A program made the translations under genes and the position numbers. 64,000 nt of DNA from positions 1 through 64,000 of the forward strand of contig JAYSQZ010000052.1 of the NCBI GenBank assembly GCA_043721315.1, written 5' to 3'. The DNA is from Elstera sp043721315. GTDB taxonomy: Bacteria > Pseudomonadota > Alphaproteobacteria > Elsterales > Elsteraceae. Below the pieces are notes generated by a model. It did not search any database. It was not told the origin of the DNA and saw only the letters and a list, made by a program, of their open reading frames with translations. Positions 32,546 to 40,880 of the stretch are shown here, piece after piece; position 1 is the first letter of the stretch; the number at the start of each line of letters is the position of its first letter.

Positions 32546-33334
32546 CTACCGCCGCTCCTCCGGCAAATCCTCCAGCCGTCCGCCGAGGTCGAAAAATACG
32601 TCGCGCGTCCGTCCCATTAGGCTTTCGCCGCCGTCCACGGTGATGGTTTGGCCCGTGAAGCTGGGGGTATCGAGAATAAAGCGGCAGGCGCGGGCAAGGT
32701 CGGCCACACTGCTGCCGCAGCCCAAGGGGGTGGCTGTATGGGCGGTTGCGAAGCTCGAATCGGTCTGGCGGCCAGAAATGAGCGTGAGACCGGGGGAGAC
32801 CGCGCCGACGCGAATGCGCGGGGCAAGCTGCATTGCCAGCATCCGCATTAGCCCCTTCAGGCCGACTTTGCCGAGCGTGTAGCTGAGAAAATCCGGGTTT
32901 AGATTATCAACCTTTTGGTCGAGAATCGCGATAATCACGCCGCTCTCAATATCCCGCTGGCGAGCGAAGTCGCGCGACAAAAACGCCGGGGCGGCGAGGT
33001 TAACCCGCTGGTGGGCCTCGAATAAGTCCCAGTCGAGTGAGTTGAGGTGATCGAACTCAAACAGCGAGGCATTATGGATCAGCCCATCCACCGGACCCGC
33101 CACCGCGCGAGCACGGGGGAGAAGGGCTTCGATGCCGCCCTGCGTGGCAAGATCAGCCTGCACGGCCCAGGCCGTGCCGCCCTGGGTTTCGATCTGGCTC
33201 ACCACATCTGCCGCTTCGGCTTGCGACTGGTTATAGTGAATAATGATGCGATGCCCGGCAGCCGCCAAATCCAGCGCCAACCCCGCGCCGACGCGCTTGG
33301 CAGCCCCGGTAATCAGGATCGTGCGCGCGCTCAT
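32546..33334 (-). CDS. folM: Short-chain dehydrogenase, FolM-like pteridine reductase
   Basis: A 262-residue SDR enzyme. The cofactor motif TGAAKRVG (about 9-16) with the following basic loop is the pattern of FolM/pteridine reductases, and the active site Tyr-x3-Lys is YTLGK (about 150-154). FolM reduces dihydromonapterin or dihydrofolate with NADPH. It overlaps the upstream folB by 4 bp, so a tetrahydropterin or folate role is well supported by context. Confidence 0.8.
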   Translation of the reverse strand: MSARTILITGAAKRVGAGLALDLAAAGHRIIIHYNQSQAEAADVVSQIETQGGTAWAVQADLATQGGIEALLPRARAVAGPVDGLIHNASLFEFDHLNSLDWDLFEAHQRVNLAAPAFLSRDFARQRDIESGVIIAILDQKVDNLNPDFLSYTLGKVGLKGLMRMLAMQLAPRIRVGAVSPGLTLISGRQTDSSFATAHTATPLGCGSSVADLARACRFILDTPSFTGQTITVDGGESLMGRTRDVFFDLGGRLEDLPEERR

Positions 33335-33735
33335 GGGGCAACCGGCCTGCGGCGATAAAGCTCGACACCCACCGCGTTAATCTCGTTGAAAATCCCCGTT
33401 TTTAGCACCGAAACCCGGCAGGCGGCGACACGGGGTAGGGTGAAGCAGAGGCTCACCAACTCTTCGGCCAGGGTTTCGAGAAGCTCCGTATGGGGGCGGT
33501 TGGGCCACTCCTTTACCGCCGCGCGCAAAGGATCGTAATCCATAAACTCTGCGGTGGTTTCCGGGCGCGGCGAGGGCGCGAACAACTCGATGCTCACCAG
33601 CAGCGGGTTCGGCTTATCGGCAAACCGCTCCCACGGGTGCAGCCCCACGCGCGCTTCGGTGCGGATACCATCAAGCAGGATGCGGACGTAATCACGCTCG
33701 GCATCCCAGAGGCCGGAGGAGGAAATTTTGGTCAT
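33331..33735 (-). CDS. folB: Dihydroneopterin aldolase FolB
   Basis: A 134-residue member of the tunnelling fold. It has the pattern GIRTEARVGLHPWER, TAEFMDYDPLRAAV, TELLETLAEEL and the basic VSVLKTGIFNEI. The conserved acid is in the LLETLAEELV helix. It converts dihydroneopterin to 6-hydroxymethyldihydropterin in folate synthesis. The N-terminal extension of about 15 residues is a little longer than in E. coli. Confidence 0.85.
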   Translation of the reverse strand: MTKISSSGLWDAERDYVRILLDGIRTEARVGLHPWERFADKPNPLLVSIELFAPSPRPETTAEFMDYDPLRAAVKEWPNRPHTELLETLAEELVSLCFTLPRVAACRVSVLKTGIFNEINAVGVELYRRRPVAP

Positions 33736-33766
33736 GACAAAAGCCTAAGCCGCGCGCCCGATAAGT

Positions 33767-34453
33767 CTAGCCCTCACCGGAGAGGCATTTCTGAAGAAAG
33801 CGCTGCCCGGCGGCAAGGCCCGCATCGTCAATCGAATGGCCCATGTGCGCGCAGGTTAGGCTTTCCACCGCAACCCCCGCCGCGTTTAACGCCGTTTCGG
33901 CGCGGGCGAGGCTGGCGTAAGGCACGACGGTATCCGCGTCGCCATGCACCAACAGAACGGGGGGCTTGGCCGTCATTTCTGCCTGAAGGCTCGGCGGGTC
34001 CATCAACATGCCGGAAAACCCCAACACGCCCGCAACCGGCTCGGCCCGGCGCAGGGCGACATGCAGCGCCATCATCGTGCCTTGGGAGAAACCGACGAGG
34101 GCGAGTTTATCAGCGGGAAGGCTGAAGCGTTCCAGAATATCGTCGATCAGCGCGTTCAGCGTGGGGGCAACCTCATCGGCCCCGGCGCGGCGCAAGCCCT
34201 CAGACAGCGGTGCCCCCGCCATAACTTCGCGCAAGGAGAACCACTGATAACCCATCGAGGACATTTCGCAGACGAACGGCGCATCTGGCCCAATGAACAC
34301 GGCGTTCGGCAGCGCATCAGCCCAATAGGGAACAAGCCCCAGCAGATCGGCCCCGTTAGAGCCATAGCCGTGCAGCAGCAGAACAACCTGCGCCGGTTCG
34401 CCCCCGGCTTTCGGGCCAATCATCTGAATATTGGTAAAACGCCCATCGGTCAT
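33767..34453 (-). CDS. Carboxylesterase/phospholipase family hydrolase
   Basis: A 228-residue alpha/beta hydrolase of the Abhydrolase_2 family. LLHGYGSNGADL is at about 27-38, the nucleophile elbow GFSQG at about 120-124, the acid in VHGDADTVVPY and the base in HMGHSID near the C-terminus. Such enzymes act on short or medium acyl esters in the cytoplasm. It is single and lies just upstream of folB on the same strand, 31 bp away. Confidence 0.88.
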   Translation of the reverse strand: MTDGRFTNIQMIGPKAGGEPAQVVLLLHGYGSNGADLLGLVPYWADALPNAVFIGPDAPFVCEMSSMGYQWFSLREVMAGAPLSEGLRRAGADEVAPTLNALIDDILERFSLPADKLALVGFSQGTMMALHVALRRAEPVAGVLGFSGMLMDPPSLQAEMTAKPPVLLVHGDADTVVPYASLARAETALNAAGVAVESLTCAHMGHSIDDAGLAAGQRFLQKCLSGEG

Positions 34454-34636
34454 CGTCGCTGTCCTTTGCAGAGATCCGCTGCGACGATACCCACGGGCGG
34501 GCGCGAGGCCAAGGGTTAAGGTGCGGGAGAGCGGAGGGGTTTAAGCCCGTCGATGATACCGCCCGTCCGAGCCTCAGCCGTTCCGGCCTGGCTTCATGGG
34601 TCAGGATCGCCTGTGCCGAGGCGCTATTGTAGCCTT

Positions 34637-34861
34637 TTACCGATCCCCTTCATCGGGTTCGTTGCCGACGCCTGCGCGCGCAAGAATTTCGAGCGCTTTG
34701 GCTGGATCTGCGCGCTGAGTCCGTTCATTAAAATAGTTTTCTGCTCGGAAGGCTTCCGCAAGAGTATCCGTGATGATCTTATAAACCGTAACACCCTTCA
34801 GCTTCGCAATGGCTTCGGCCTGTTCAATCAAAGCGGAATCAGTAATCTGAACTGCGTTCAT
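34637..34861 (-). CDS. Antitoxin partner of the PIN toxin
   Basis: A 74-residue protein with an N-terminal helix-loop-helix ending in KLKGVTVYKIITDTLAEAF, a ribbon-helix-helix or antitoxin-like pattern, and a charged C-terminus. Its start overlaps the upstream PIN-domain gene by 4 bp. The role is inferred from that pairing; the family itself is not certain. Confidence 0.6.
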   Translation of the reverse strand: MNAVQITDSALIEQAEAIAKLKGVTVYKIITDTLAEAFRAENYFNERTQRADPAKALEILARAGVGNEPDEGDR

Positions 34862-35289
34862 CGCGTTATCTCCATTGCTTTGTGAAGCGCTTCGCTTGGT
34901 TTCAGAATTTGAATACCATATCTAAACGCCCCGTCTTTGAAGTCGGCTATATTTTCTGTTACCAGGGCATCGGCCCCACCATTTACAGCGGTTTCCAAAA
35001 CCATATCATCGTTTGCGTCTTTGGTTGTCGGTCTAATTGAAAACCAGAGCGGCACTCTTTCGATATATAGGATCATCGCATCCAGAATCTCAGTAACGTC
35101 ACTCTGGGATAATCGAGCACGCGCAAGATGCTCCGGTCGGGTCATGACTGCCTCGTATTCTGCCATGAGCGGAACCGAGACCAACGGATTAAGCCGCCCC
35201 TGCAACGCCAGTTTAAGGAGTTGCCGAGATGGCCCGTTCGCACTGCGGATTGCTGATACCAAAACGCAGGTATCGAGGACAAGCCTCAT
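34858..35289 (-). CDS. PIN-domain ribonuclease toxin
   Basis: A 143-residue PIN fold protein of the PF13470/COG1569 type. The acidic catalytic residues are in LDTCVLVSAIRS (Asp5), in the AEYEAV helix, in KDANDDMVLE and in LVTENIADF. It should cleave RNA. It precedes its antitoxin, the reverse of most VapBC pairs. The start at 35289 is the standard PIN beginning MRLVLDTCV; a longer upstream frame adds only 13 unlikely residues. Confidence 0.8.
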   Translation of the reverse strand: MRLVLDTCVLVSAIRSANGPSRQLLKLALQGRLNPLVSVPLMAEYEAVMTRPEHLARARLSQSDVTEILDAMILYIERVPLWFSIRPTTKDANDDMVLETAVNGGADALVTENIADFKDGAFRYGIQILKPSEALHKAMEITR

Positions 35290-35317
35290 GGCTGGTTTCC
35301 CTTGCCGGTAAGCCCCC

Positions 35318-35971
35318 TCACCCCTCAATCACCACCGCATCCCGGTCCGTCCGGTGGCGGTAGAGGTGCCAGAGGAAGTGGGCGGCGGCACCGCGATAGG
35401 GGGCGAAAGGCTCACCGCCGAGGCGGCGGGCTTTGCCGGTGGGGCGCTCCTCCCAACCGCGCAAGTGCCGCAGGGCTTCCATCACGGCAATATCGTCGGC
35501 GGGCCACAGGTCCGGGCGGCCTTGAGCAAACAGAAGATAGACTTCTGCCGTCCAGGCCCCGATGCCTTTGACGGCGACCAGATGGGCGATGGCCTCCTCG
35601 TCTGGCATAGCATCCAAAGCGTCCAAGCGAACGCTGCCGCTCTCGATAGCCTCGGCGAGTGCGCGGGCGTAGCGGATTTTTGCGCCGGAGAAGCCGCAAC
35701 CCCGCAGCCCTTCTTCGGAGGCCGCCAGAATGTTGCGCGGCGTCACGTCCCCCACCAAGGTTTTCATCCGGTCGCGGATCGCGCGGGCGACGGTAACGGA
35801 AAGTTGCTGGCCCAGAATAACATCGAGCAGGGTTTCAAACCCCGCTGGCCATTGGCGCAGGGCGGGAGCACCGATGCGGGCGAACTCGCGGGCAATGTCG
35901 CTATCTTGCGTGGCCAGGGCTTCGAGGGCCTGGACCAAATCGGCATCACTTGTTAGGCGCGCTAGGAGCAT
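35318..35971 (-). CDS. HhH-GPD DNA glycosylase (AlkA/3-methyladenine type)
   Basis: A 217-residue base-excision glycosylase. The helix-hairpin-helix and catalytic region reads VKGIGAWTAEVYLLFAQG, followed by DLWPADDIAVMEAL with the catalytic Asp. It lacks the N-terminal beta domain of E. coli AlkA and has no iron-sulphur cluster, so it belongs to the short AlkA-like group that removes alkylated purines. It is 28 bp from the PIN toxin gene on the same strand. Confidence 0.88.
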   Translation of the reverse strand: MLLARLTSDADLVQALEALATQDSDIAREFARIGAPALRQWPAGFETLLDVILGQQLSVTVARAIRDRMKTLVGDVTPRNILAASEEGLRGCGFSGAKIRYARALAEAIESGSVRLDALDAMPDEEAIAHLVAVKGIGAWTAEVYLLFAQGRPDLWPADDIAVMEALRHLRGWEERPTGKARRLGGEPFAPYRGAAAHFLWHLYRHRTDRDAVVIEG

Positions 35972-36106
35972 GATTTGTTTCCTGCTTGTTCCTGCGGCTT
36001 TTTAGCATATCCCCTCGTCTCTGTCCTCCCGCTTCTTGCTCCGAACTTCCGGCATCGCTAGGGTAGCGCCAGATTGAAGCGCTGCTGCACTGCGGGAGAA
36101 ATGTGA

Positions 36107-36502
36107 ATGCCGAGCCGCTATTGGGTTGTCGGGGGCCATTATACCGATACCGCCTTCACCGCCGTGGTCGCCGGGACCGAGGAGGAGCATATCGGCCCGT
36201 TCCCCTCTTACGACGAAGCGAAAGCCGCGTGGCAAACGAAGGCGTGGGCGACGGTGGATAACTGCAACTTCCGCTTCCGCATTATCGAAGAACCCGGCCC
36301 GAAGCGCCTTAAGCGCTACTGGGTGATTGGCGGCGATTATGTGGATACGGGCTTCCGCCAACTGATAGAGGGCGCGCAGGAAGAGCGGATTGGCCCGTTC
36401 GATACCTACGACACCGCGCACGCTGCGTGGCAGAAAGCCGCGTGGTCTACAGTCGATAGTTGCACCAAGCGCTTCCGGGTTGTTGAGGAAACGGTGGTTT
36501 AG
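36107..36502 (+). CDS. Tandem DUF4170 protein
   Basis: A 131-residue protein made of two clear repeats. Repeat 1 (about 4-65) and repeat 2 (about 69-127) share YWVVGGHYTDT versus YWVIGGDYVDT, IGPFPSYDEA versus IGPFDTYDTA, AAWQ, and AWATVDNC versus AWSTVDSC. This matches DUF4170, which usually occurs as a single domain of about 70 residues. No signal peptide. Function unknown. It starts after GGGAGA and is divergent from the glycosylase. Confidence 0.75.
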   Translation: MPSRYWVVGGHYTDTAFTAVVAGTEEEHIGPFPSYDEAKAAWQTKAWATVDNCNFRFRIIEEPGPKRLKRYWVIGGDYVDTGFRQLIEGAQEERIGPFDTYDTAHAAWQKAAWSTVDSCTKRFRVVEETVV

Positions 36503-36511
36503 CTCAGAAGG

Positions 36512-38305
36512 TTACCCCCGCTGCCCGTGTGGCGGGGTATCGTTTTCAAACAGATCGTTCAACTCGCGGATTGCCTCTTGCGAGGTTTGGATGAGCTTGG
36601 CTTCGTCTTGAAACACCGCGAACTGCCGCTCGATCATGGCGTCGTCGTGATCGCGGAAGGTATGGACCGAGCGTTCAGCCTCGGACGGGGTGAGGCCGAG
36701 CGTTACCAGCACGCGCTCGCTCATCATGAGGGAGGAGTAAAACGCCTCCCGTAGGATATTTTCGGTGGGCAGCCCGGCCTGCATCAGCAAATGCACATGG
36801 TGGCGGTTGCGGGCGCGGGCGTAGAGCGTGATGTGAGGAAACTGGCTACGGACTTCCGACACCAACCGCTTGGCCGCCTCAATATCGTCAAACGCAATCA
36901 CGACGATGCGGGCTTTCTCCACGCCCGCCACGCGCAGAAGCTCTAAGCGCGTTGGATCCCCGTAATAGACCTTACTGCCGAAGCGGCGAACGAAATCCAC
37001 CTGCGTGGCATTGGTCTCCAGCGCGGTGAAGGCAATCCGCCGCATTCGCAGCACGCGGGCGACAATCTGGCCGAAACGCCCGAACCCGCAGATGATAACC
37101 TCTGGCGCATCCTCCTCAATCGCATCGAAATCGCGCGCGGGCTTCGTGTCGGCCAGCCAGGGCATAATCCAGCGTTCGTGCGCCCCGAACAGCAGCGGCG
37201 TTAGTATCATCGACAGGGTGATGATAAGCGAAAATTCCGCAGCTTCCGCTGGCAGCATCACTTTATCAGCCACGGCCTGCTGAAACAGCACGAAGCCGAA
37301 CTCCCCACCCTGGGCCAAGGCGAGGCCGGTTTGGCGCGCGGTGGCCGATTTGCGCCGGGTCGCCCGCAGCAGCCCATAGATCACGGCGGCCTTAATCGCC
37401 ATCAACCCCAAAATCAGCCCGGTCAGGCGTAGCGGGGCGGCTGCGAGCAGATCGAGCCGCAACCCCATACCGATAGCGATGAAGAATAAGCCGAGCAAAA
37501 GGCCCTTGAATGGCTCAAGATCGACCTGCAATTCGTGCCGATATTCGCTGTCGGCCAGCAGCACCCCCGCGATGAAGGCCCCTAAGGACATCGACAGGCC
37601 AGCGGCGCTCACCAAAGCGGCAGTACCGACCACGACCAGCAGTGCGGTAGCGATGAAGATTTCCTGAGTGCCTGAAGCCGCGACCATTTTGAAAATAGGC
37701 CGGATCAAAAACCGCCCGCCGAAGAACACCAGCACTAAGGCCAGCACTGCTTCCCCCACGGCCCGCCACGGATCCGTCGAGCCGCCGCCGCCGTCAGCCG
37801 CCAGCAGCGGCAGCAGAGCGACCAGGGGAATAATCGCGAGATCTTGAAACAGCAGAATGGCGAAACCGTCGCGCCCGGTCTGCGTTGGCAATAGGTCGCG
37901 CTCGGCCAGCATGGGCAGCACGAAGGCAGTGGAGGAGAGCGCGAGGCCGAAGCTGCCGATGAGGGCGATGGGCAGGCTAAGTCCCAGGCCCCAAAAGCCG
38001 ATTCCCGCCAGCAGCGCCGCCGTTACCACGACTTGCAACCCGCCAATGCCAAACACAGCGCGGCGCATAACCCAGAGGCGCGAGGGCTTCAACTCCAGCC
38101 CAATAAGGAATAGCAGCATGACCACGCCGAACTCGGACACATGCAGGATCGCGTCCACATCCGTCACGAGGCTCAAGGCCGCCGGGCCGATAACGATCCC
38201 TGCCGCAAGATAGCCAAGGACGGACCCCAGCCCGGCGCGTTTCGCCAGCGGTACGGCAATCACCGCTGCACTCAGCAAAATTACAATCGTCAGCAAATCG
38301 CCCAT
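36512..38305 (-). CDS. Monovalent cation:proton antiporter, KefB/KefC-like (CPA2)
   Basis: A 597-residue membrane transporter. Twelve or so hydrophobic segments fill about 1-390, with GLELKPSRLW and FGLALSSTAFVLPML typical of the CPA2 family. The cytoplasmic RCK/TrkA-N domain starts at about 410 with the nucleotide motif GFGRFGQI and includes VYYGDPTRLELL. Kef systems export K+ in response to glutathione adducts or balance K+ and protons. No ancillary kefF or kefG gene is adjacent. It overlaps ubiE by 1 bp. Confidence 0.9.
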   Translation of the reverse strand: MGDLLTIVILLSAAVIAVPLAKRAGLGSVLGYLAAGIVIGPAALSLVTDVDAILHVSEFGVVMLLFLIGLELKPSRLWVMRRAVFGIGGLQVVVTAALLAGIGFWGLGLSLPIALIGSFGLALSSTAFVLPMLAERDLLPTQTGRDGFAILLFQDLAIIPLVALLPLLAADGGGGSTDPWRAVGEAVLALVLVFFGGRFLIRPIFKMVAASGTQEIFIATALLVVVGTAALVSAAGLSMSLGAFIAGVLLADSEYRHELQVDLEPFKGLLLGLFFIAIGMGLRLDLLAAAPLRLTGLILGLMAIKAAVIYGLLRATRRKSATARQTGLALAQGGEFGFVLFQQAVADKVMLPAEAAEFSLIITLSMILTPLLFGAHERWIMPWLADTKPARDFDAIEEDAPEVIICGFGRFGQIVARVLRMRRIAFTALETNATQVDFVRRFGSKVYYGDPTRLELLRVAGVEKARIVVIAFDDIEAAKRLVSEVRSQFPHITLYARARNRHHVHLLMQAGLPTENILREAFYSSLMMSERVLVTLGLTPSEAERSVHTFRDHDDAMIERQFAVFQDEAKLIQTSQEAIRELNDLFENDTPPHGQRG

Positions 38306-39078
38306 TACAGCTTCCAGCCGCTGTGAATAGCGGCGATACCCCCGGAGAGGTTGCGATGTTCTACCCGCTCGAACCCAGTGGTTTGCATCCGCGTGGCAAG
38401 GTCTGCCTGGGTTGGAAAGCGGCGAATGCTTTCAACGAGGTATTTATAGGACTTGCGGTCTTTCGCAATCAGCGCGCCCAATTCGGGCAATAGTTTGAAG
38501 GAGTAAAGATCGTAGATTTTATCCAGCCCCGGCAAAATGACGTGGCTGAACTCCAGGCAAAAAAACCGCCCGCCGGGCCGCAGCACGCGGAAGGCTTCGG
38601 CCAAGGCTTGATCTATATGGGTGACGTTCCGCAGCCCGAACGCAATCGTGTAAGTATCCACACTGCTATCCGGCACGGGCAAATGCTGCGCGTCGGCGAC
38701 GAGGTAGGAGAGGCCCGACGAAAGCCCGCGATCCAATGCCCGGTCGCGCCCGACGGAAACCATGCGCTCGTTAATATCGGCAATCGTTACCCGCGCACCA
38801 GGGGCGCGCTGAAGGATGCGAAAGGCGATGTCGCCCGTGCCGCCTGCAACATCAAGGTAGGTGCGCCCGGCGCGCGGTGCCACCCAATCGACCAGGGCGG
38901 CTTTCCAGAGCCGATGCACGCCCAGGCTCATGGCGTCGTTCATCACGTCGTAGCGGGGGGCGACGCTATCGAAGACATCGCGGACCATTCCGGCTTTTTG
39001 AGCAGGATCGACCGGGCGGAAACCGAACCAACCGGCTTCCCGGTCGGCGCTGGGGGGCGGGGGGGCGCTGTTCGTCAT
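38305..39078 (-). CDS. ubiE: Ubiquinone/menaquinone methyltransferase UbiE
   Basis: A 257-residue SAM-dependent C-methyltransferase. The family signature YDVMNDAMSLGVHRLWK (about 43-59), the SAM motif LDVAGGTGDIAFR and RVLRPGGRFFCLEFS are intact. It methylates the benzoquinone ring in ubiquinone synthesis. An N-terminal extension of about 25 residues with prolines precedes the domain. It is the first gene of a two-gene unit with the antiporter (TAATG overlap). Confidence 0.96.
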   Translation of the reverse strand: MTNSAPPPPSADREAGWFGFRPVDPAQKAGMVRDVFDSVAPRYDVMNDAMSLGVHRLWKAALVDWVAPRAGRTYLDVAGGTGDIAFRILQRAPGARVTIADINERMVSVGRDRALDRGLSSGLSYLVADAQHLPVPDSSVDTYTIAFGLRNVTHIDQALAEAFRVLRPGGRFFCLEFSHVILPGLDKIYDLYSFKLLPELGALIAKDRKSYKYLVESIRRFPTQADLATRMQTTGFERVEHRNLSGGIAAIHSGWKL

Positions 39079-39309
39079 GGAGTTACCTTAGAATGAACTT
39101 CGTCCTGAGGGAACCTGTGCGCTCTCGAAAGAGGGTTTTACCCAGAGAGCGTTTTACCCAGTGTGAATTTTTCGTGCCAAAGATCGAAAGCACGGGGGCT
39201 GGGGTTGTCAGCATAAGACAGATAGGATACCTACCTTGGGGCAGGCACAATGGTTCTGCCTGAACCCCTGGCAAGGGTTCCCCTCTGGTCGTTTCGGGGG
39301 TATTTGCGA

Positions 39310-39867
39310 ATGTCTCATGTGCATTGTCCCGCCTTGGTTTTGAATGCTGATTTTAGGCCGCTCAGTTACTTCCCTTTATCACTCTGGTCATGGCAAGAGT
39401 CGGTAAAGGCGGTGTTTCTGGATCGGGTTAATATTATCTCGGAATATGATACGACGATCCGAAGTCCTAGTTTTGAAATGAAGTTGCCGTCGGTTATTGC
39501 CTTAAAAGATTACGTGCATACATCGCGCCGCCCGGCCTTTACCCGGTTCAATGTTTTTCTCCGCGATGCCTTTAGCTGCCAATATTGCGGCGATCAGTTC
39601 CCCACGCATGAACTTACCTTCGATCATGTTATCCCGCGTTCGCGCGGTGGTCGCACGTCGTGGGATAATGTCGTTACCGCGTGTTCCTGCTGTAATTTAC
39701 GCAAAGGCAGCCATCTGCCGCGCGAAATTCGCATGTTCCCCCTGGCGCCTGCCCAAGAGCCTTCAACGCACTTCCTGCAAGAGCGTGGCCGCCGCTTTCC
39801 GCCGAACTTTCTGCACGAAAGCTGGCGCGATTACCTGTATTGGGATAGCGAGTTGGATGTTGGTTAA
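39310..39867 (+). CDS. HNH endonuclease family protein
   Basis: A 185-residue protein with a C-terminal HNH domain: CQYCGDQFPTHELTFDHVIPRSRGG and CSCCNLRKG, giving two CxxC zinc sites around the catalytic His in FDHV and the Asn in WDNVV. The N-terminal 80 residues (LVLNADFRPLSYFPLSLWSW) are conserved in a chromosomal alphaproteobacterial HNH group of unknown substrate. The start at 39310 gives the usual beginning of that group. The 231-bp upstream region holds a direct repeat GTTTTACCCAG twice (39135 and 39151 region) and a small GAACCC/GGGTTC hairpin at 39262-39280. Its stop overlaps the convergent hydrolase by 4 bp. Confidence 0.85.
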   Translation: MSHVHCPALVLNADFRPLSYFPLSLWSWQESVKAVFLDRVNIISEYDTTIRSPSFEMKLPSVIALKDYVHTSRRPAFTRFNVFLRDAFSCQYCGDQFPTHELTFDHVIPRSRGGRTSWDNVVTACSCCNLRKGSHLPREIRMFPLAPAQEPSTHFLQERGRRFPPNFLHESWRDYLYWDSELDVG

Positions 39868-40874
39868 GCGCAGATTCCTTGCACTAAATTCCCAAGCCGC
39901 TGGCGGAACTGGTGGAACTTCCGCACATCTGTATGCCGCGTTGGGTGAACCCGGTTAGCCAGCAGCGCCCAGGTAATGCCCCGTTCGGGATCAATCCACA
40001 CACCCGTGCCGGTAAAGCCGGTATGGCCGATGGTCTTGGCCGAACACAGCCCGCCGCCAGACCAATTGGAGTGCCGAATTTGCCAGCCCAGCGCGCGCGT
40101 GTCGGTTTGCGGCTCCATCATGACTGTGCGCGCGGCAGGGGGCATTATAGCGCCGAAGGTCAACGCTTCTGCCCGGTCCAACACCGCGCCTAGCGTGCCG
40201 AACAGTCCCGCGTGCCCGGCGATCCCGCCCAGGGCAGCGGCGTTTTCGTCGTGAACCTCGCCCTTCATCATACGGCCCCGCCATTGGCAGGCTTCGGTTG
40301 CAACCGACAGGGCAGGGCCGGGCGAGACGGTGAAACCCGCTGCCGCCGCAAGATCGGCCAGGCTCTGCCCCGTTAGCCGCGCAATGATGATGCCGAGCAA
40401 GATGAAGTTAATGTCGGAATAAACAGTGTCCCCAAACGCCCAATCCTTCTGCACCACCAGCGCCGTCAGGCGATCCGCGCCGTCGCCCCAGGTGTAGATT
40501 GGCTCGACGGCAGGCAGGCCGCTGGTGTGCGTGAGGCATTGGCGCAGGGTAACGCCGCGCACGCGGTGGCTGGGGTTGTACTGGTGCAAATCGGGGAGGT
40601 GCGTGCTGAGGGGATCGTCGAGATCCAACCGGCCTGCCGCCGCGAGCGCCAGAAGCGCAGGCACCGTTAGCAGCACTTTCGTCAGGCTGGCGAGATCGAA
40701 AGCGTGCGCTGGCGTTAGCGCCTCCGCTTCCGGCACGCGCTGGGCGAGACCGAGGCTGGCGGAAAAGTGCAGCCCATCTTGCGTTCGCACGCCGAATGCC
40801 ATGCCGGGGGCAAGGCCGGTATCGAGTGCCTCTTCAAGCGCGGCAGTGAGGGGGGCGAAGCGGGGGTCAGTCAT
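39864..40874 (-). CDS. Beta-lactamase-fold serine hydrolase
   Basis: A 336-residue class C beta-lactamase-like enzyme. The nucleophile motif SLTK (about 62-65), the second motif Tyr in the VYSDINF segment and a HTGFTG motif in the third-motif position are visible. No signal peptide, so probably cytoplasmic. It is 6 bp downstream of anmK, and similar hydrolases are often next to anmK, which suggests a role in handling muropeptides or other wall fragments rather than antibiotic resistance. Confidence 0.8.
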   Translation of the reverse strand: MTDPRFAPLTAALEEALDTGLAPGMAFGVRTQDGLHFSASLGLAQRVPEAEALTPAHAFDLASLTKVLLTVPALLALAAAGRLDLDDPLSTHLPDLHQYNPSHRVRGVTLRQCLTHTSGLPAVEPIYTWGDGADRLTALVVQKDWAFGDTVYSDINFILLGIIIARLTGQSLADLAAAAGFTVSPGPALSVATEACQWRGRMMKGEVHDENAAALGGIAGHAGLFGTLGAVLDRAEALTFGAIMPPAARTVMMEPQTDTRALGWQIRHSNWSGGGLCSAKTIGHTGFTGTGVWIDPERGITWALLANRVHPTRHTDVRKFHQFRQRLGNLVQGICA

Positions 40875-40880
40875 GGCGGC

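Noticed and set aside
39864..40874. Antibiotic-resistance beta-lactamase
   Set aside because: No signal peptide and the third motif is HTG within a cytoplasmic-type serine hydrolase; context is wall recycling.
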